A stretch of DNA of 64,000 nt from Bifidobacterium mellis (GCF_000967265.1 NZ_KQ033885.1:595552-659551), one strand, 5' to 3'; counted from the stretch's first letter, positions 8,971 to 18,095 are shown. Program-made: numbers and translations. The notes: generated by a model not told the origin, from the letters alone.

Positions 8971-9948
8971 ATGAAAATCCGGAGATTGTTAACGGCATCA
9001 ATGGCCATATTGGCCTTAGCCGGAACGTCTGCGATAGGGGCGGCTACTGCCTGGGCCGAGCCTGCTGTTCAGGGGAAGACCCACGAGATGACCGTCGCCT
9101 ATTTCAGGGCCTGGAGGGATACGCATTCGGATCCGACTGTCAATTTCAACTCGATGTCGGATCTGCCCAAGCAGGTGGACATAGCCATCGCCTTCCCCAA
9201 CCCGGAGACCACTCAGGCCTTCTGGGACACTCTTCCTGGGCAGATTGAGTCCCTGCACAAGCAGGGTACAAAAGTGATCAGGAGTCTGGATATCAGCCTC
9301 TTCTATAAGGATGATTTCAACGACCCTCATGATCATCAGTCCCTTTCGCCCATGGAGAGCAACGCAGAGGGGTACGCCAAACGCGCCAGCGAGCTCAAGA
9401 AGTCCTATCTTTACTTCCCTGGACTGGACGGCTTTGTTGTCAACGCAGAGGCGAGCATGACCTCCACTGACGTTCAACGAGCCACAGGGGTTCTCAGGGC
9501 CATGTCGAGTTACTACGGGCCCAAGTCACCTGAGCCGAGTTCCATCTTTGCCTACAACACCAACAAGCCCGGAACCAACAGCCTTTATAGGGGAGTGTCC
9601 GACGTAGTCTCTTACGTCTTCGCCGATGCCTACGGGCGTTCGGTCGGAGCCCTCCAGCGGGATTGGGAGACCTACAAGGGCACAATCAAGAGCAGGCAGT
9701 ACATTCCGGGTTTCTCGTTCTATGAAGAGCGTGGCGGATGGTGGTATGACACCGAAGAGCCGATGTCAACCAGCAGGGCCATGCAGTACGCTCTTTGGGA
9801 GCCTGACGGCGGGGCCGATGGCGCACAAAAAGGCGGCATTTTTGAGTATGCCGTCGATAGGGATGGAGTGCGTCGTGGCGACGACAAGCTTCAACCTACG
9901 ACCTTCGAATGGACCAAGGCCCTTTCGGCAGCCATGAACAAGAAGTGA
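8971..9948 (+). CDS. EndoS-like GH18 protein, secreted, Asp-to-Asn in catalytic motif
   Basis: A 325-residue paralogue of the GH18 protein at 4820. It has a cleavable signal peptide ending about AATAWA-EP (residues 24-31) and no LPxTG or other anchor, so it should be released outside the cell. EndoS-like landmarks are YFRAWRD, NSMSDLPKQVDIAIAF, QGTKVIRSLD, GFSFYEERGGWWYD and GGIFEYAVDRDGV. The signature reads D153-G-F-V-V-N158-A-E160: the catalytic Glu is kept, but the Asp two positions earlier is Asn and the second motif Asp is Val156. The EndoS QVYG segment is ADAYG here (D219), as in the paralogue (ADTYG, D200). Asn at that position is normal in GH85 endoglycosidases. It closes unit 1 and is followed by a strong terminator. 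It is probably the enzyme that frees N-glycans for import. Confidence 0.75.
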   Translation: MKIRRLLTASMAILALAGTSAIGAATAWAEPAVQGKTHEMTVAYFRAWRDTHSDPTVNFNSMSDLPKQVDIAIAFPNPETTQAFWDTLPGQIESLHKQGTKVIRSLDISLFYKDDFNDPHDHQSLSPMESNAEGYAKRASELKKSYLYFPGLDGFVVNAEASMTSTDVQRATGVLRAMSSYYGPKSPEPSSIFAYNTNKPGTNSLYRGVSDVVSYVFADAYGRSVGALQRDWETYKGTIKSRQYIPGFSFYEERGGWWYDTEEPMSTSRAMQYALWEPDGGADGAQKGGIFEYAVDRDGVRRGDDKLQPTTFEWTKALSAAMNKK

Positions 9949-9964
9949 TGACCATCTGAAAATC

Positions 9965-10002
9965 GAGGGTCCTTCTGCCTTCCGGCACCTGGACCCTCTT
10001 GT
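9965..10002 (+). terminator. Rho-independent terminator after GH18/ABC unit 1
   Basis: GAGGGTCC (9965-9972) pairs perfectly with GGACCCTC (9991-9998), with an inner TGCC-TTCC-GGCA stem, followed by TTGTATT. It separates unit 1 from unit 2. Confidence 0.85.
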
Positions 10003-10331
10003 ATTGTTGAGGGCTTTCCCGATTGCTAGTGCCGATTCAACATATTGGGGGAAACGATCTCGGATATATACCCTTGAGAGCTGCCAATTCGCGAACAGTG
10101 AACAAGGGCCATTTCCGGGAGCTACAACATAAGGCTGAGGTGTGCTCGGAGGCTGCAAGTCTTGATAGGTCAATGGGTTTTCTCAAAGCAGTTGAAGGTC
10201 CCAAAATGTCGTGATACCGCCCTTCGTCAGGTATCCATCCTGGTGGAATCTGGGCTTATACCGACTTTTCGAACTTGTGAATAGAAACGCGCTATTTTGT
10301 TGGGGGCCATATCTTTGGATATTGGATAGGG

Positions 10332-10356
10332 TACAATTGAACTAAACCGCTTTAGT
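10332..10356 (+). promoter_or_regulatory. -10 element and LacI-type operator of mannosidase unit 2
   Basis: TACAAT (10332-10337) is followed three bases later by ACTAAA-CCGC-TTTAGT (10341-10356), a perfect 6-bp-arm palindrome. It matches the operator at 4763-4778 except for one central base, and the identity extends to flanking GA and AGA bases. No convincing -35 was seen. The remainder of the 9949-10392 gap, apart from the terminator at 9965, shows no gene. Confidence 0.75.
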
Positions 10357-10392
10357 AGAGATGCGAAGCGGACCTACGAGGAGGTTGTGAGG

Positions 10393-13300
10393 ATGCAGCT
10401 GAAGATAGAACGCGTGCTTGACAAGTGCGATCGTGTCATGCGTCAACGCGTGCTACCGAAGATTGAGCGGCCCATGGGCAAGGTCCAAGTCCGCTCTTTC
10501 GTCATTTCCGGGGAACCGATACCGTCATCGGAGTTCTTCAAGAAAGTACAGAGCAAGAGTGTGGACTTCCGGCCTCTCTCCTTGGGGGATACCTGGGGCA
10601 CGACCTGGGGGACCACCTGGATGGAGGTGACCGGTCGCGTCGATGCCGACTGGGCGACCAGGGCTCCTATCGAGCTGGTGGTCGACCTGGACTGGCATCC
10701 GGATGCGCCGGGCGGTCACTTTGAGGCCCAGGCATATAGGAGTGATGGTTCGATCATCAAGGCCGTCAATCCCCGCAACCGCTGGATTCCGCTTGACGGC
10801 ACTGACCTGGATGGGAATCCGACACATGACGAAGCTTCGGTCATCGACGCTGATGGAACCTTTACCATCTATCTGGAAGCGGCCTGCAATCCGCTCTTGC
10901 TTGGAACCCCCGCATTCGTGGAGACGCAGCTGGGCGAGGGAACCACGGGACGCGCCGATGAACCCAATGTCCTCAAGCAGATGGATGTCTGCCATTTTGA
11001 CCATGAGGCATGGAACTACTATATGGATCTTGAGGTCACAGCCCAGCTGATCCGTGAATGCAACGAGAGCCAACCTCGGTACTGGCGTCTGGGCAAGGCC
11101 CTGCAGCGTTCGCTGAATATCTACGATGAGCGTGACCTGACCACATTAGCACCGGCTCGACAGGCCCTGGCCGGTGTGCTGGCAGTGCCGGCGACCCCCA
11201 GCGCCCTGGATCATGCGGCAGTGGGGCACTCCCATATTGACTCCGCCTGGCTCTGGCCCAAGCGGGAGACCAGGCGCAAGGTGGCGCGGACGGTATCGAA
11301 CATGCTTGCGCTGATGGAGCGCGACCCTCAATTCATCTATGCCATGAGCTCGCCCCAGCAGTATGCATGGCTGGAGGAGGATCATCCTGATCTTTTCGCC
11401 CGTGTCAAGCAACGCATCCAGGAAGGTAGGTTCATCCCCGTCGGAGGGATGTGGGTGGAATCCGACGGCATGCTGCCCTCAGGGGAGTCGTTGACCCGTC
11501 AGTTCACCTATGGCAAGCGGTACTACCGGGAGCATCTGGGGGTGGATACGACAGTGGTCTGGGAGCCGGACAGCTTCGGCTATACGGGCCAGTTCCCTCA
11601 GATTGCCCGCCGTGCAGGAATGACTTCATTCCTCTCGCAGAAGATCTCCTGGAACGATACGACCAAATTCCCGCACCATACCTTTGATTGGCAGGGCATC
11701 GACGGCACTGCCATCTTCACGCATTTTCCTCCCATGGATACCTATGCCTCCAACATGACGGCCCGGGAGCTCAATCACTCCGAAGAGAACTACCAGGACA
11801 AGGACATCTCGACCAGGGCCCTGGTCCTGTTCGGCTATGGAGATGGCGGCGGCGGCACCACCAGGGAGATGCTGGGACGCTATGACCGTCTGCATGACGT
11901 TGAGGGGTCGGCCAAGGTGCGGTATCAGGCCCCTGAAGACTTCTTCCGGCAGTCAGAGGAGGAAATCCGCAAGGAGGCCGGTTCCGAGATGCCCGTCTGG
12001 AAGGGCGAGCTCTATCTGGAGCTGCACCGTAAGACTCTGACCTCCCAGCAGGATATGAAGCGGGGCTGCCGGCAGGAGGAGGCCATGCTGCGCACGGTCG
12101 AATACCTGTGCGCCTACGCCGGCTTGGTCGATGACTCCTACACCTACCCCCGTCAGGAGCTGGACGAGATCTGGCGCACGCTTCTGCTCAACCAGTTCCA
12201 TGACATTCTTCCGGGTTCCGCCATTTCCTGGGTGCACAGGCTGGCCAGGGAAGACTACCACAGGGACATCGCCCGTCTGGAGCAGATCGGCGATGAGGCT
12301 GCCCGCGTCATAGCCTCCGCACAACCACAGGCTTCCATGGTGTCCGATGCCAAGCTGATACCCATGGAGGGCAAGGGTCAGACGGCCTGGGAGGCTGTTG
12401 GACCAGTCCATGCCCAGGAGGGGCCTGAGGGCATCCAGCCTGTCCAGGTCAGTCAAGAGGGCGATGGATTCGTCATGGACAACGGTCTTATCCGTGCCGT
12501 CGTCGCTTCGGATGGCGAGGTTCATTCCATTCTTGACAGGACCTCCGGCAGGGATCTGGTTCCGCAGGGCTCCTCGGTGGGCGGATACGAGCTCTTCAAG
12601 GACGAGCCCTACATGTGGGATGCCTGGGATCTGGAACGTGATGCCCTGCTGACCGCTGCTCCGGTCGATGACCCAGTCACCATGGAGGCCTTGGAATCCG
12701 GTGTTCGGGTATCGCGTCGGCATGGGGAGACCACCATCGTGACCACAATCGGGCTGACCCCGGGCGGCAGGCAGTTGGACTTCACTGCTGACGTGGATTG
12801 GCACCAGGATGAGCAGCTGCTCAAGGTGGACATTCCCGTCGCCGTTCAGGCCAGGTACGCGCAATTCGAGTGCCAGTACGGCTTCATCGATAGGCCCATT
12901 CAGAAGAACAACGCCGCTGAAGAGGCTCAGTTCGAGAGCTGCACGCACCGATTCGTCAGGATCAGCGACGACGACCTTGCTGTTGGCGTGGTCAACGCTT
13001 CGACATACGGCGGCGACACCACACCGATTCACTACGACGAGAAGGCTGGCAAAGAGGCAGGCACCTTGGTCAGGCTGACCCTCCTGTCGGCTCCGGTCTT
13101 TCCCGATCCGCATACCGATAGGGGCAAGCACAGCTTTGCCTGGTCCATCGTCCCTGGGGACACCCAGGCTGACATTCTGCAAGCAGCCTATGCCCTCAAC
13201 GCGCCGGTCTTCCATCATGGACTGCCTGCCGTTGAGCCCCTGGCTGGTGTCGAGGATATTCAGGGCACTACCGTCATCGACTGGATCAAGACGGCTGATG

Positions 13301-13542
13301 ACGACAGCGGCGATGTGATCGTCAGGGTCTACAACCCGGATTCTTCGCCCTCCAAGGCCAGGCTGCGCACAGGATCCGTCCTGCAGGGGACGACTGTGAA
13401 AGAGACCAACTCCCTGGAGAATGGTCCTGTGCCCGAGGGTGTGCGGCCAGGCCTGTGCTCCGAACAGGGTGCACAAGCTGATGGGGCCTTGCTGGATCTT
13501 GTTCCCTTCCAGTTCACCACATTGAGACTCTCCAGGCGCTGA
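10393..13542 (+). CDS. GH38 alpha-mannosidase, cytoplasmic
   Basis: This 1049-residue enzyme is predicted to remove alpha-linked mannose from imported high-mannose or trimmed N-glycans. GH38 landmarks are the zinc-site motif H279-S-H281-I-D283, the nucleophile Asp393 in VWEPDSFGY, and His603 in NQFHDILPG. The long N-terminal region before the barrel and the C-terminal beta-domains match the large cytosolic alpha-mannosidase (MAN2C1-like) branch. There is no signal peptide. The ATG at 10393 has AGGAGG eight bases upstream; a GTG at 10387 would sit too close to that site. It is the first gene of unit 2, directly under the LacI-type operator. Confidence 0.95.
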   Translation: MQLKIERVLDKCDRVMRQRVLPKIERPMGKVQVRSFVISGEPIPSSEFFKKVQSKSVDFRPLSLGDTWGTTWGTTWMEVTGRVDADWATRAPIELVVDLDWHPDAPGGHFEAQAYRSDGSIIKAVNPRNRWIPLDGTDLDGNPTHDEASVIDADGTFTIYLEAACNPLLLGTPAFVETQLGEGTTGRADEPNVLKQMDVCHFDHEAWNYYMDLEVTAQLIRECNESQPRYWRLGKALQRSLNIYDERDLTTLAPARQALAGVLAVPATPSALDHAAVGHSHIDSAWLWPKRETRRKVARTVSNMLALMERDPQFIYAMSSPQQYAWLEEDHPDLFARVKQRIQEGRFIPVGGMWVESDGMLPSGESLTRQFTYGKRYYREHLGVDTTVVWEPDSFGYTGQFPQIARRAGMTSFLSQKISWNDTTKFPHHTFDWQGIDGTAIFTHFPPMDTYASNMTARELNHSEENYQDKDISTRALVLFGYGDGGGGTTREMLGRYDRLHDVEGSAKVRYQAPEDFFRQSEEEIRKEAGSEMPVWKGELYLELHRKTLTSQQDMKRGCRQEEAMLRTVEYLCAYAGLVDDSYTYPRQELDEIWRTLLLNQFHDILPGSAISWVHRLAREDYHRDIARLEQIGDEAARVIASAQPQASMVSDAKLIPMEGKGQTAWEAVGPVHAQEGPEGIQPVQVSQEGDGFVMDNGLIRAVVASDGEVHSILDRTSGRDLVPQGSSVGGYELFKDEPYMWDAWDLERDALLTAAPVDDPVTMEALESGVRVSRRHGETTIVTTIGLTPGGRQLDFTADVDWHQDEQLLKVDIPVAVQARYAQFECQYGFIDRPIQKNNAAEEAQFESCTHRFVRISDDDLAVGVVNASTYGGDTTPIHYDEKAGKEAGTLVRLTLLSAPVFPDPHTDRGKHSFAWSIVPGDTQADILQAAYALNAPVFHHGLPAVEPLAGVEDIQGTTVIDWIKTADDDSGDVIVRVYNPDSSPSKARLRTGSVLQGTTVKETNSLENGPVPEGVRPGLCSEQGAQADGALLDLVPFQFTTLRLSRR

Positions 13543-13564
13543 ATCGCCTGACCAAGGGTGTCTG

Positions 13565-13600
13565 TCCGGCCGGTTCGCTCGTCGTTTTGGACCGGCCGGA
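13565..13600 (+). repeat. Intercistronic inverted repeat between mannosidase and ABC lipoprotein genes
   Basis: TCCGGCCGGT (13565-13574) and ACCGGCCGGA (13591-13600) are perfect 10-bp complements around a 16-base loop. There is no U-run after it, so it is more likely an mRNA-stabilising or attenuating stem that sets the level of the downstream lipoprotein than a full terminator. Confidence 0.6.
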
Positions 13601-13643
13601 AGCTCCACAAAGAAGTGAGTAGTAAAAAAGAAAGGAAGCTCCG

Positions 13644-14945
13644 ATGAGAGCACTGAAGAAGTTAGCAGTATTGATCTGCGCGACTGCCATGGCGGGTTCG
13701 TTGGCGGCGTGCGGAGGAAGCAACAGCAGTTCAGGCGGGTCGAAGGACGGCAAGCCGTCAGGCGAGATCTCCTTCCAGACCTGGAACCTGAAGAACGACA
13801 AGTACACTCCGTATTTCAAAAACCTGATTTCGGCCTATGAGAAGTCGCATCCCGGCACCACCATCAAGTGGATCGATCAGCCCTCGGACAACTATGAACA
13901 GAAGCTGTCCGCCGACGCAGCAGCCAATTCCTTGCCTGACATCATCGATGCAGGTCCCTCACTGATGTACGGTCTGGCCAAGGCCGGAGCCCTGATGAAC
14001 ATCAGCAAGGAAGCTCCCAAGGCCCAGAACAACTACTACAAGAATGCCTGGGATGCAGTCACCTTCAAGGGCAAGGACATCGAGGAGGGAGCCTACGGCT
14101 TCCCCTGGTACGTCAACGATGGACCGACCTATTACAACACTGAGCTCATGCAGAAGTGTGGACTGGACCCCAACAAGCTGCCTGTGACCTGGGACGACTA
14201 CTTCTCTCAGGCGGACACCATGGTCAATAGCGGCTGTGGGGCCTACATGTCCACCATGATGGGAAGCTCCGTCGATGACTATGCATCGGCCGGCATCTCC
14301 ATCATGAACAAGGACCACACCAAGTACGTCTTCAATTCCCCTGATGCCGTCAAGCACCTGCAGCGCTTCGTCGACCTGTATAACAAGAAGGGAATCCCGC
14401 CGGAGGCTCTGAGCGCACAGTGGTCTCAGCAGGGCGAGTTCTTCCAGAAGGGCTCCATCGTGGCCATGGGCGGCAGCGCCTACTCGGCAGCGGACTTCAA
14501 GCAGAATTCTCCTGACCTGTACAAGCATTTGGCTGTGGGAACCAAGATCAGCGATCAGGGCAAGTCCGCCAGCCTGGCCTTTGAGATGCTGGCCGTCAAC
14601 GCCCAGACCAAGAACAAGACGCTCGCTCTGGACTTCGTCCAGTATGTGACCAATGCCAAGAACCAGCTGGAATTCGCCAAGAAGTCCAACACCTTCCCCT
14701 CCAGCAAGGGCGGTCTTGATGATCCCTACTATGCCAACATCGACACCAGCGATGTTCAGGGCAAGGCCCTGAAGATCACTCTGAACTCCGTAAAGAATGG
14801 ATACTCAAGCCGTCCTGCCGAGTTCACCGATGCCAATGGCAACCGTTACCTGCAACAGCAGGCCGCTCTGGCCCTGCAGGGCAAGCAGACAGCCAAGGAG
14901 TCCTTGGACAAGGCCGTCAAGTACGCCAACGAGAAGCTGCAGTAA
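13644..14945 (+). CDS. Sugar ABC transporter substrate-binding lipoprotein (unit 2)
   Basis: A 433-residue family-1 solute-binding protein. The lipoprotein signal peptide ends in lipobox L20-A-A-C23 and is followed by a Gly/Ser-rich linker. The ligand-binding body includes GEISFQTWNLKND and ADAAANSLPDIIDAGPSLMY. It follows a GAAAGGAAG ribosome site. It is the second distinct binding protein in the locus and differs clearly from the one at 5739, which suggests different oligosaccharide sizes or structures are captured. Confidence 0.9.
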   Translation: MRALKKLAVLICATAMAGSLAACGGSNSSSGGSKDGKPSGEISFQTWNLKNDKYTPYFKNLISAYEKSHPGTTIKWIDQPSDNYEQKLSADAAANSLPDIIDAGPSLMYGLAKAGALMNISKEAPKAQNNYYKNAWDAVTFKGKDIEEGAYGFPWYVNDGPTYYNTELMQKCGLDPNKLPVTWDDYFSQADTMVNSGCGAYMSTMMGSSVDDYASAGISIMNKDHTKYVFNSPDAVKHLQRFVDLYNKKGIPPEALSAQWSQQGEFFQKGSIVAMGGSAYSAADFKQNSPDLYKHLAVGTKISDQGKSASLAFEMLAVNAQTKNKTLALDFVQYVTNAKNQLEFAKKSNTFPSSKGGLDDPYYANIDTSDVQGKALKITLNSVKNGYSSRPAEFTDANGNRYLQQQAALALQGKQTAKESLDKAVKYANEKLQ

Positions 14946-14947
14946 CT

Positions 14948-15919
14948 ATGTGCCGCACCGACTCTTCCGCCATCCGGCCGAAGGCTTCCGCCCTCGGCCG
15001 GCACGGTGGGTCCCAGGCCGGGGTCCAAGGCGGCAAGGGGACCCACTGGACCACGGCCCTGGCCCCCTACCTGTTTGTCTTCCCGGCCTTTGCCATCGTT
15101 TTCATCTTCGTCATCGTAGCTGCGCTGAATACCTGCCGGCTGGCCTTTACTGATTCCACGCTGCTGCGCCCGGGCAAGTTCGTGGGCATCGAGAACTTCG
15201 TAAAGATTGTGCATGACGACTATTTCTGGACCGCGTTGCTCAATTCCACCCTCTACGTGGTCTGTGTGGTCCCCTTTATGGTCATCCTTCCCCTGATGCT
15301 GGCCAACCTGGTCAAAGGGAACTCCAGAATCATGGGGTTCTTCAGAACCTCCTTCTACACTCCTGTGGTCATGTCAGCAGTGGTGGTGGGAATGATCTGG
15401 ACCAACCTGTTGGATCCCAAGGGGCTGGTCAATTCGGTTCTGGAGTCCTTGCACATCATCCACAGCCCGATTCCATTCCTCAGCGATCGCTGGCTGATAC
15501 TGTTCACATCCATGTTCGTCACCATCTGGCTGGGTCTGGGATACTACATGGTCATCTACCTGACCGCGCTGGCCAACATCGATATCTCCCTCTACGAGGC
15601 CGCCTCACTGGATGGGGCAGGCCCGATAAGGCAATTCCTGTATGTCACCATCCCAGGAGTGAGATCCACCATCGTGCTGATCATGATGCTGTCCACCATT
15701 GCGGCCTTCCGCGTGTTCAACGAGATCTACGTGCTCACCAACGGCACGGCTGGTCCCGGCGGCGAGGACATCACCATGTCCATGCTCATCCAGAGGGAGG
15801 GCACGGGCATCCAGGCCAGGACGGGCTATGCCAGCGCTTTGTCACTGATTGTTCTGGTTGTTGTCGGAGCCATGCTGATTCTGCAGCAGATTATCCAGAA
15901 GCGGGGGGAGGACTCATGA
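14948..15919 (+). CDS. Sugar ABC transporter permease, MalF/UgpA type (unit 2)
   Basis: A 323-residue permease. A hydrophilic N-terminal extension of about 35 residues precedes the first membrane span (LAPYLFVFPAFAIVFIFVIV). The EAA loop is YEAASLDGAGPIRQFLYVTI. It begins only 2 bp after the lipoprotein stop and has a weak ribosome site, so it is probably translated by coupling; a later start is possible because the first 30 residues are not family-like. It overlaps the next permease by 4 bp (ATGA). Confidence 0.9.
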   Translation: MCRTDSSAIRPKASALGRHGGSQAGVQGGKGTHWTTALAPYLFVFPAFAIVFIFVIVAALNTCRLAFTDSTLLRPGKFVGIENFVKIVHDDYFWTALLNSTLYVVCVVPFMVILPLMLANLVKGNSRIMGFFRTSFYTPVVMSAVVVGMIWTNLLDPKGLVNSVLESLHIIHSPIPFLSDRWLILFTSMFVTIWLGLGYYMVIYLTALANIDISLYEAASLDGAGPIRQFLYVTIPGVRSTIVLIMMLSTIAAFRVFNEIYVLTNGTAGPGGEDITMSMLIQREGTGIQARTGYASALSLIVLVVVGAMLILQQIIQKRGEDS

Positions 15920-16755
15920 AAAGCGGTCACTCCAAAGTCACTGTTGGCAAGGTCATTCAGTATCTTGTGCTCATACTGGTCTTCATCCTGCTGGTGGGGC
16001 CCTTCGTCTGGGAGCTCTCGCTCTCCTTCAAGGGCAAGGGCGACAATGTCTATGCGGTTCCGCCCTATATCATCCCGAAGACGCCCACCTGGAACAATTA
16101 TCTATCCGTATTCAGGCAGGTTCCGGTCTTCCGGTACATGCTGAACACGGTGATCGTCGCCATTCTTTCCATCGGTGGCAACGTCATCTTCTCGACCATG
16201 GCCGGATACGCGCTGGGCCGGCTCAAGTGGCGCGGGCGCAACATGCTCTTCACTATTTTCATGGGCACCATGGTCATCCCCGTCGAGGGTGTGGTCATCT
16301 CCCAGTTCCTGATCGTCAGAAGCGTCGGCCTGCAGAACACCCTGTTGGCCGTCGCCCTTCCAGGCATGGTGGGCGCCGTCAATATTCTGCTCATGACCAA
16401 TGCCTTCAAGGGCATCCCGGATGAGCTGGAGGAGGCGGCCGAGGTGGACGGAGCCAATCTTTGGCAGCGGTTCTACCGGATATGCGTGCCCCAGGTCAAA
16501 GGCACCATGACCGTCGTCGGCATCTTCGCATTCGTGGGCGCCTGGAATGATTTCCTCTGGCCTCTGATTGTCATTTCCGACGAGTCCAACTACACGCTCA
16601 CACTGGGCATGAACCGACTCAAGGGCATGTTCGTTTCGGATCCCAGATTGATAGCAGCGGGGGCGCTGGTCTCCCTGATACCGATTCTGGTCTTCTTCGC
16701 CTGCTTCCAACGCTACTTCTTCCGTGGTCTGGAACAGGGTGGCATCAAGGGATAG
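15916..16755 (+). CDS. Sugar ABC transporter permease, MalG/UgpE type (unit 2)
   Basis: A 279-residue permease with about six membrane spans and the EAA loop EEAAEVDGANLWQRFYRICV. The ATGA overlap with the previous gene indicates coupled translation, preceded by a GGGGGGAGGA ribosome site. It completes the second importer of the locus; as in unit 1, no ATPase gene accompanies it. Confidence 0.92.
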   Translation: MKSGHSKVTVGKVIQYLVLILVFILLVGPFVWELSLSFKGKGDNVYAVPPYIIPKTPTWNNYLSVFRQVPVFRYMLNTVIVAILSIGGNVIFSTMAGYALGRLKWRGRNMLFTIFMGTMVIPVEGVVISQFLIVRSVGLQNTLLAVALPGMVGAVNILLMTNAFKGIPDELEEAAEVDGANLWQRFYRICVPQVKGTMTVVGIFAFVGAWNDFLWPLIVISDESNYTLTLGMNRLKGMFVSDPRLIAAGALVSLIPILVFFACFQRYFFRGLEQGGIKG

Positions 16756-16762
16756 CGTCATC

Positions 16763-18055
16763 ATGAAATTTGGAGTCAATTACACCCCCTCCCACAACTG
16801 GTTTTATTTCTGGCTGCATCCGGATTGGGATGCCGTCGCCGAAGACCTCGACGACATTGCGTCCATTGGGCTGGACCATATCCGCATCTTCCCGCTGTGG
16901 ACGATTCTCCAGCCCAACAGGACCTGGATCAACGATGCCGGCCTGGACGACCTGAGGCATATGGCCGCCATGGCGGATGAGCGAGGACTGGATGTCTATT
17001 CGGATGTCATCCAAGGGCACATGTCCAGTTTTGACTTCGTGCCCTCCTGGCTGGTCTCATGGCATGAAACCAATATGTTCACGGATCCGGACGCAGTCCA
17101 GGCGCAGGCCCGGTTGGTCGCTGCGGTCTATGAGGCCCTGGCGGACCTGCCGCATTTCCGCGGTCTGACCATCGGAAACGAGTGCAACCAGTTTACCGAC
17201 CGTGTCCATCCGCGCCGGATGCCCTCCACCTCCAAGGAGGCTGAAGGCTGGCTGCTGCAGCTGTTGAACCCGTTGAAGGAGAGGGCGTCCCAGGAAGGCC
17301 GCGTGCTTCTGCATTCCGAAAACGACGCGACCTGGTATCAGGATGGCCACGCCTTTCTTCCGCGATATGCGTCCAACATCGGAGATATGACCTGCATTCA
17401 TTCCTGGGTTTTCAACGGCGCCGCCCAGGAGTGCGGCCCCTTGGCCGAGGAGAGCACGCGGCATGCCGAGTATCTGGTGGAGCTTTCAAAGGCTTTTGCC
17501 GATCAGCCCCATCGGCAGGTTTGGGTGCAGGAGATCGGTGCACCGCTCAATGTAATGGGCGCAGAGCAGACCGCTGACTTTTGCAGGTCTTCAGTGGAGC
17601 ATGCTCTCGACTGCGGCGACATGTTCGGCATCACCTGGTGGTGCTCGCATGACGTCGACCAGCGGTTCGGTGATTTTCCTCCCTTTGAGCATCAGCTGGG
17701 TCTGTTCGATCAAGAGAAGCACCTCAAGCCCATAGGCCAGGCCTTCGCCCAGGCGGTGAAGGACTACTCCGGCAAGGAGGATTCTCGGCCCAGGTCCACG
17801 GCTTTGGTCGTGGATGTGGACGAGAACGATGATCCCTTGCTCAGATCTGCCTGTGCGCCCGGCGGGTCCATCTTCAACAAGTGGATGGAACTCAGCCGTC
17901 AAGGTTCAAGGCCGGCCCTGGTCACCTCCCTGCATGCGGCGGATAGGAGCTGGCTGCAGGACAGGGGCATCAGTGAGTGCATCGCCGTCAAATCTGTTGG
18001 CGGAAGCACCTATAGCGCCGTATCCGACCCCTCCCTCCTGCGGAAAAAGTCCTGA
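16763..18055 (+). CDS. GH5 glycoside hydrolase, probable GH5_18 beta-mannosidase
   Basis: A 430-residue cytoplasmic TIM-barrel enzyme. The predicted acid/base is Glu140 in LTIGNECNQF and the nucleophile is Glu257 in VWVQEIGAP, both in the GH5 pattern. The start MKFGVNYTPSHNWFYFWLHP and RIFPLWTILQPNRTWI resemble bifidobacterial GH5_18 beta-mannosidases, which cleave Man-beta-1,4-GlcNAc from the N-glycan core. The ATG at 16763 follows AAGGGA. It ends unit 2, after the alpha-mannosidase and importer, which fits removal of the last core mannose. The C-terminal 100 residues form an extra domain of unknown role. The subfamily is recalled from sequence likeness, not from an alignment. Confidence 0.78.
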   Translation: MKFGVNYTPSHNWFYFWLHPDWDAVAEDLDDIASIGLDHIRIFPLWTILQPNRTWINDAGLDDLRHMAAMADERGLDVYSDVIQGHMSSFDFVPSWLVSWHETNMFTDPDAVQAQARLVAAVYEALADLPHFRGLTIGNECNQFTDRVHPRRMPSTSKEAEGWLLQLLNPLKERASQEGRVLLHSENDATWYQDGHAFLPRYASNIGDMTCIHSWVFNGAAQECGPLAEESTRHAEYLVELSKAFADQPHRQVWVQEIGAPLNVMGAEQTADFCRSSVEHALDCGDMFGITWWCSHDVDQRFGDFPPFEHQLGLFDQEKHLKPIGQAFAQAVKDYSGKEDSRPRSTALVVDVDENDDPLLRSACAPGGSIFNKWMELSRQGSRPALVTSLHAADRSWLQDRGISECIAVKSVGGSTYSAVSDPSLLRKKS

Positions 18056-18095
18056 CCGCGGCATACCCGGCTTCCCGATTCGGCTCCTGCTCTCA

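Noticed and set aside
11953-13653. 566-codon minus-strand frame across the alpha-mannosidase gene
   Set aside because: Antisense shadow of GH38; composition is low-complexity and no family motifs are visible.
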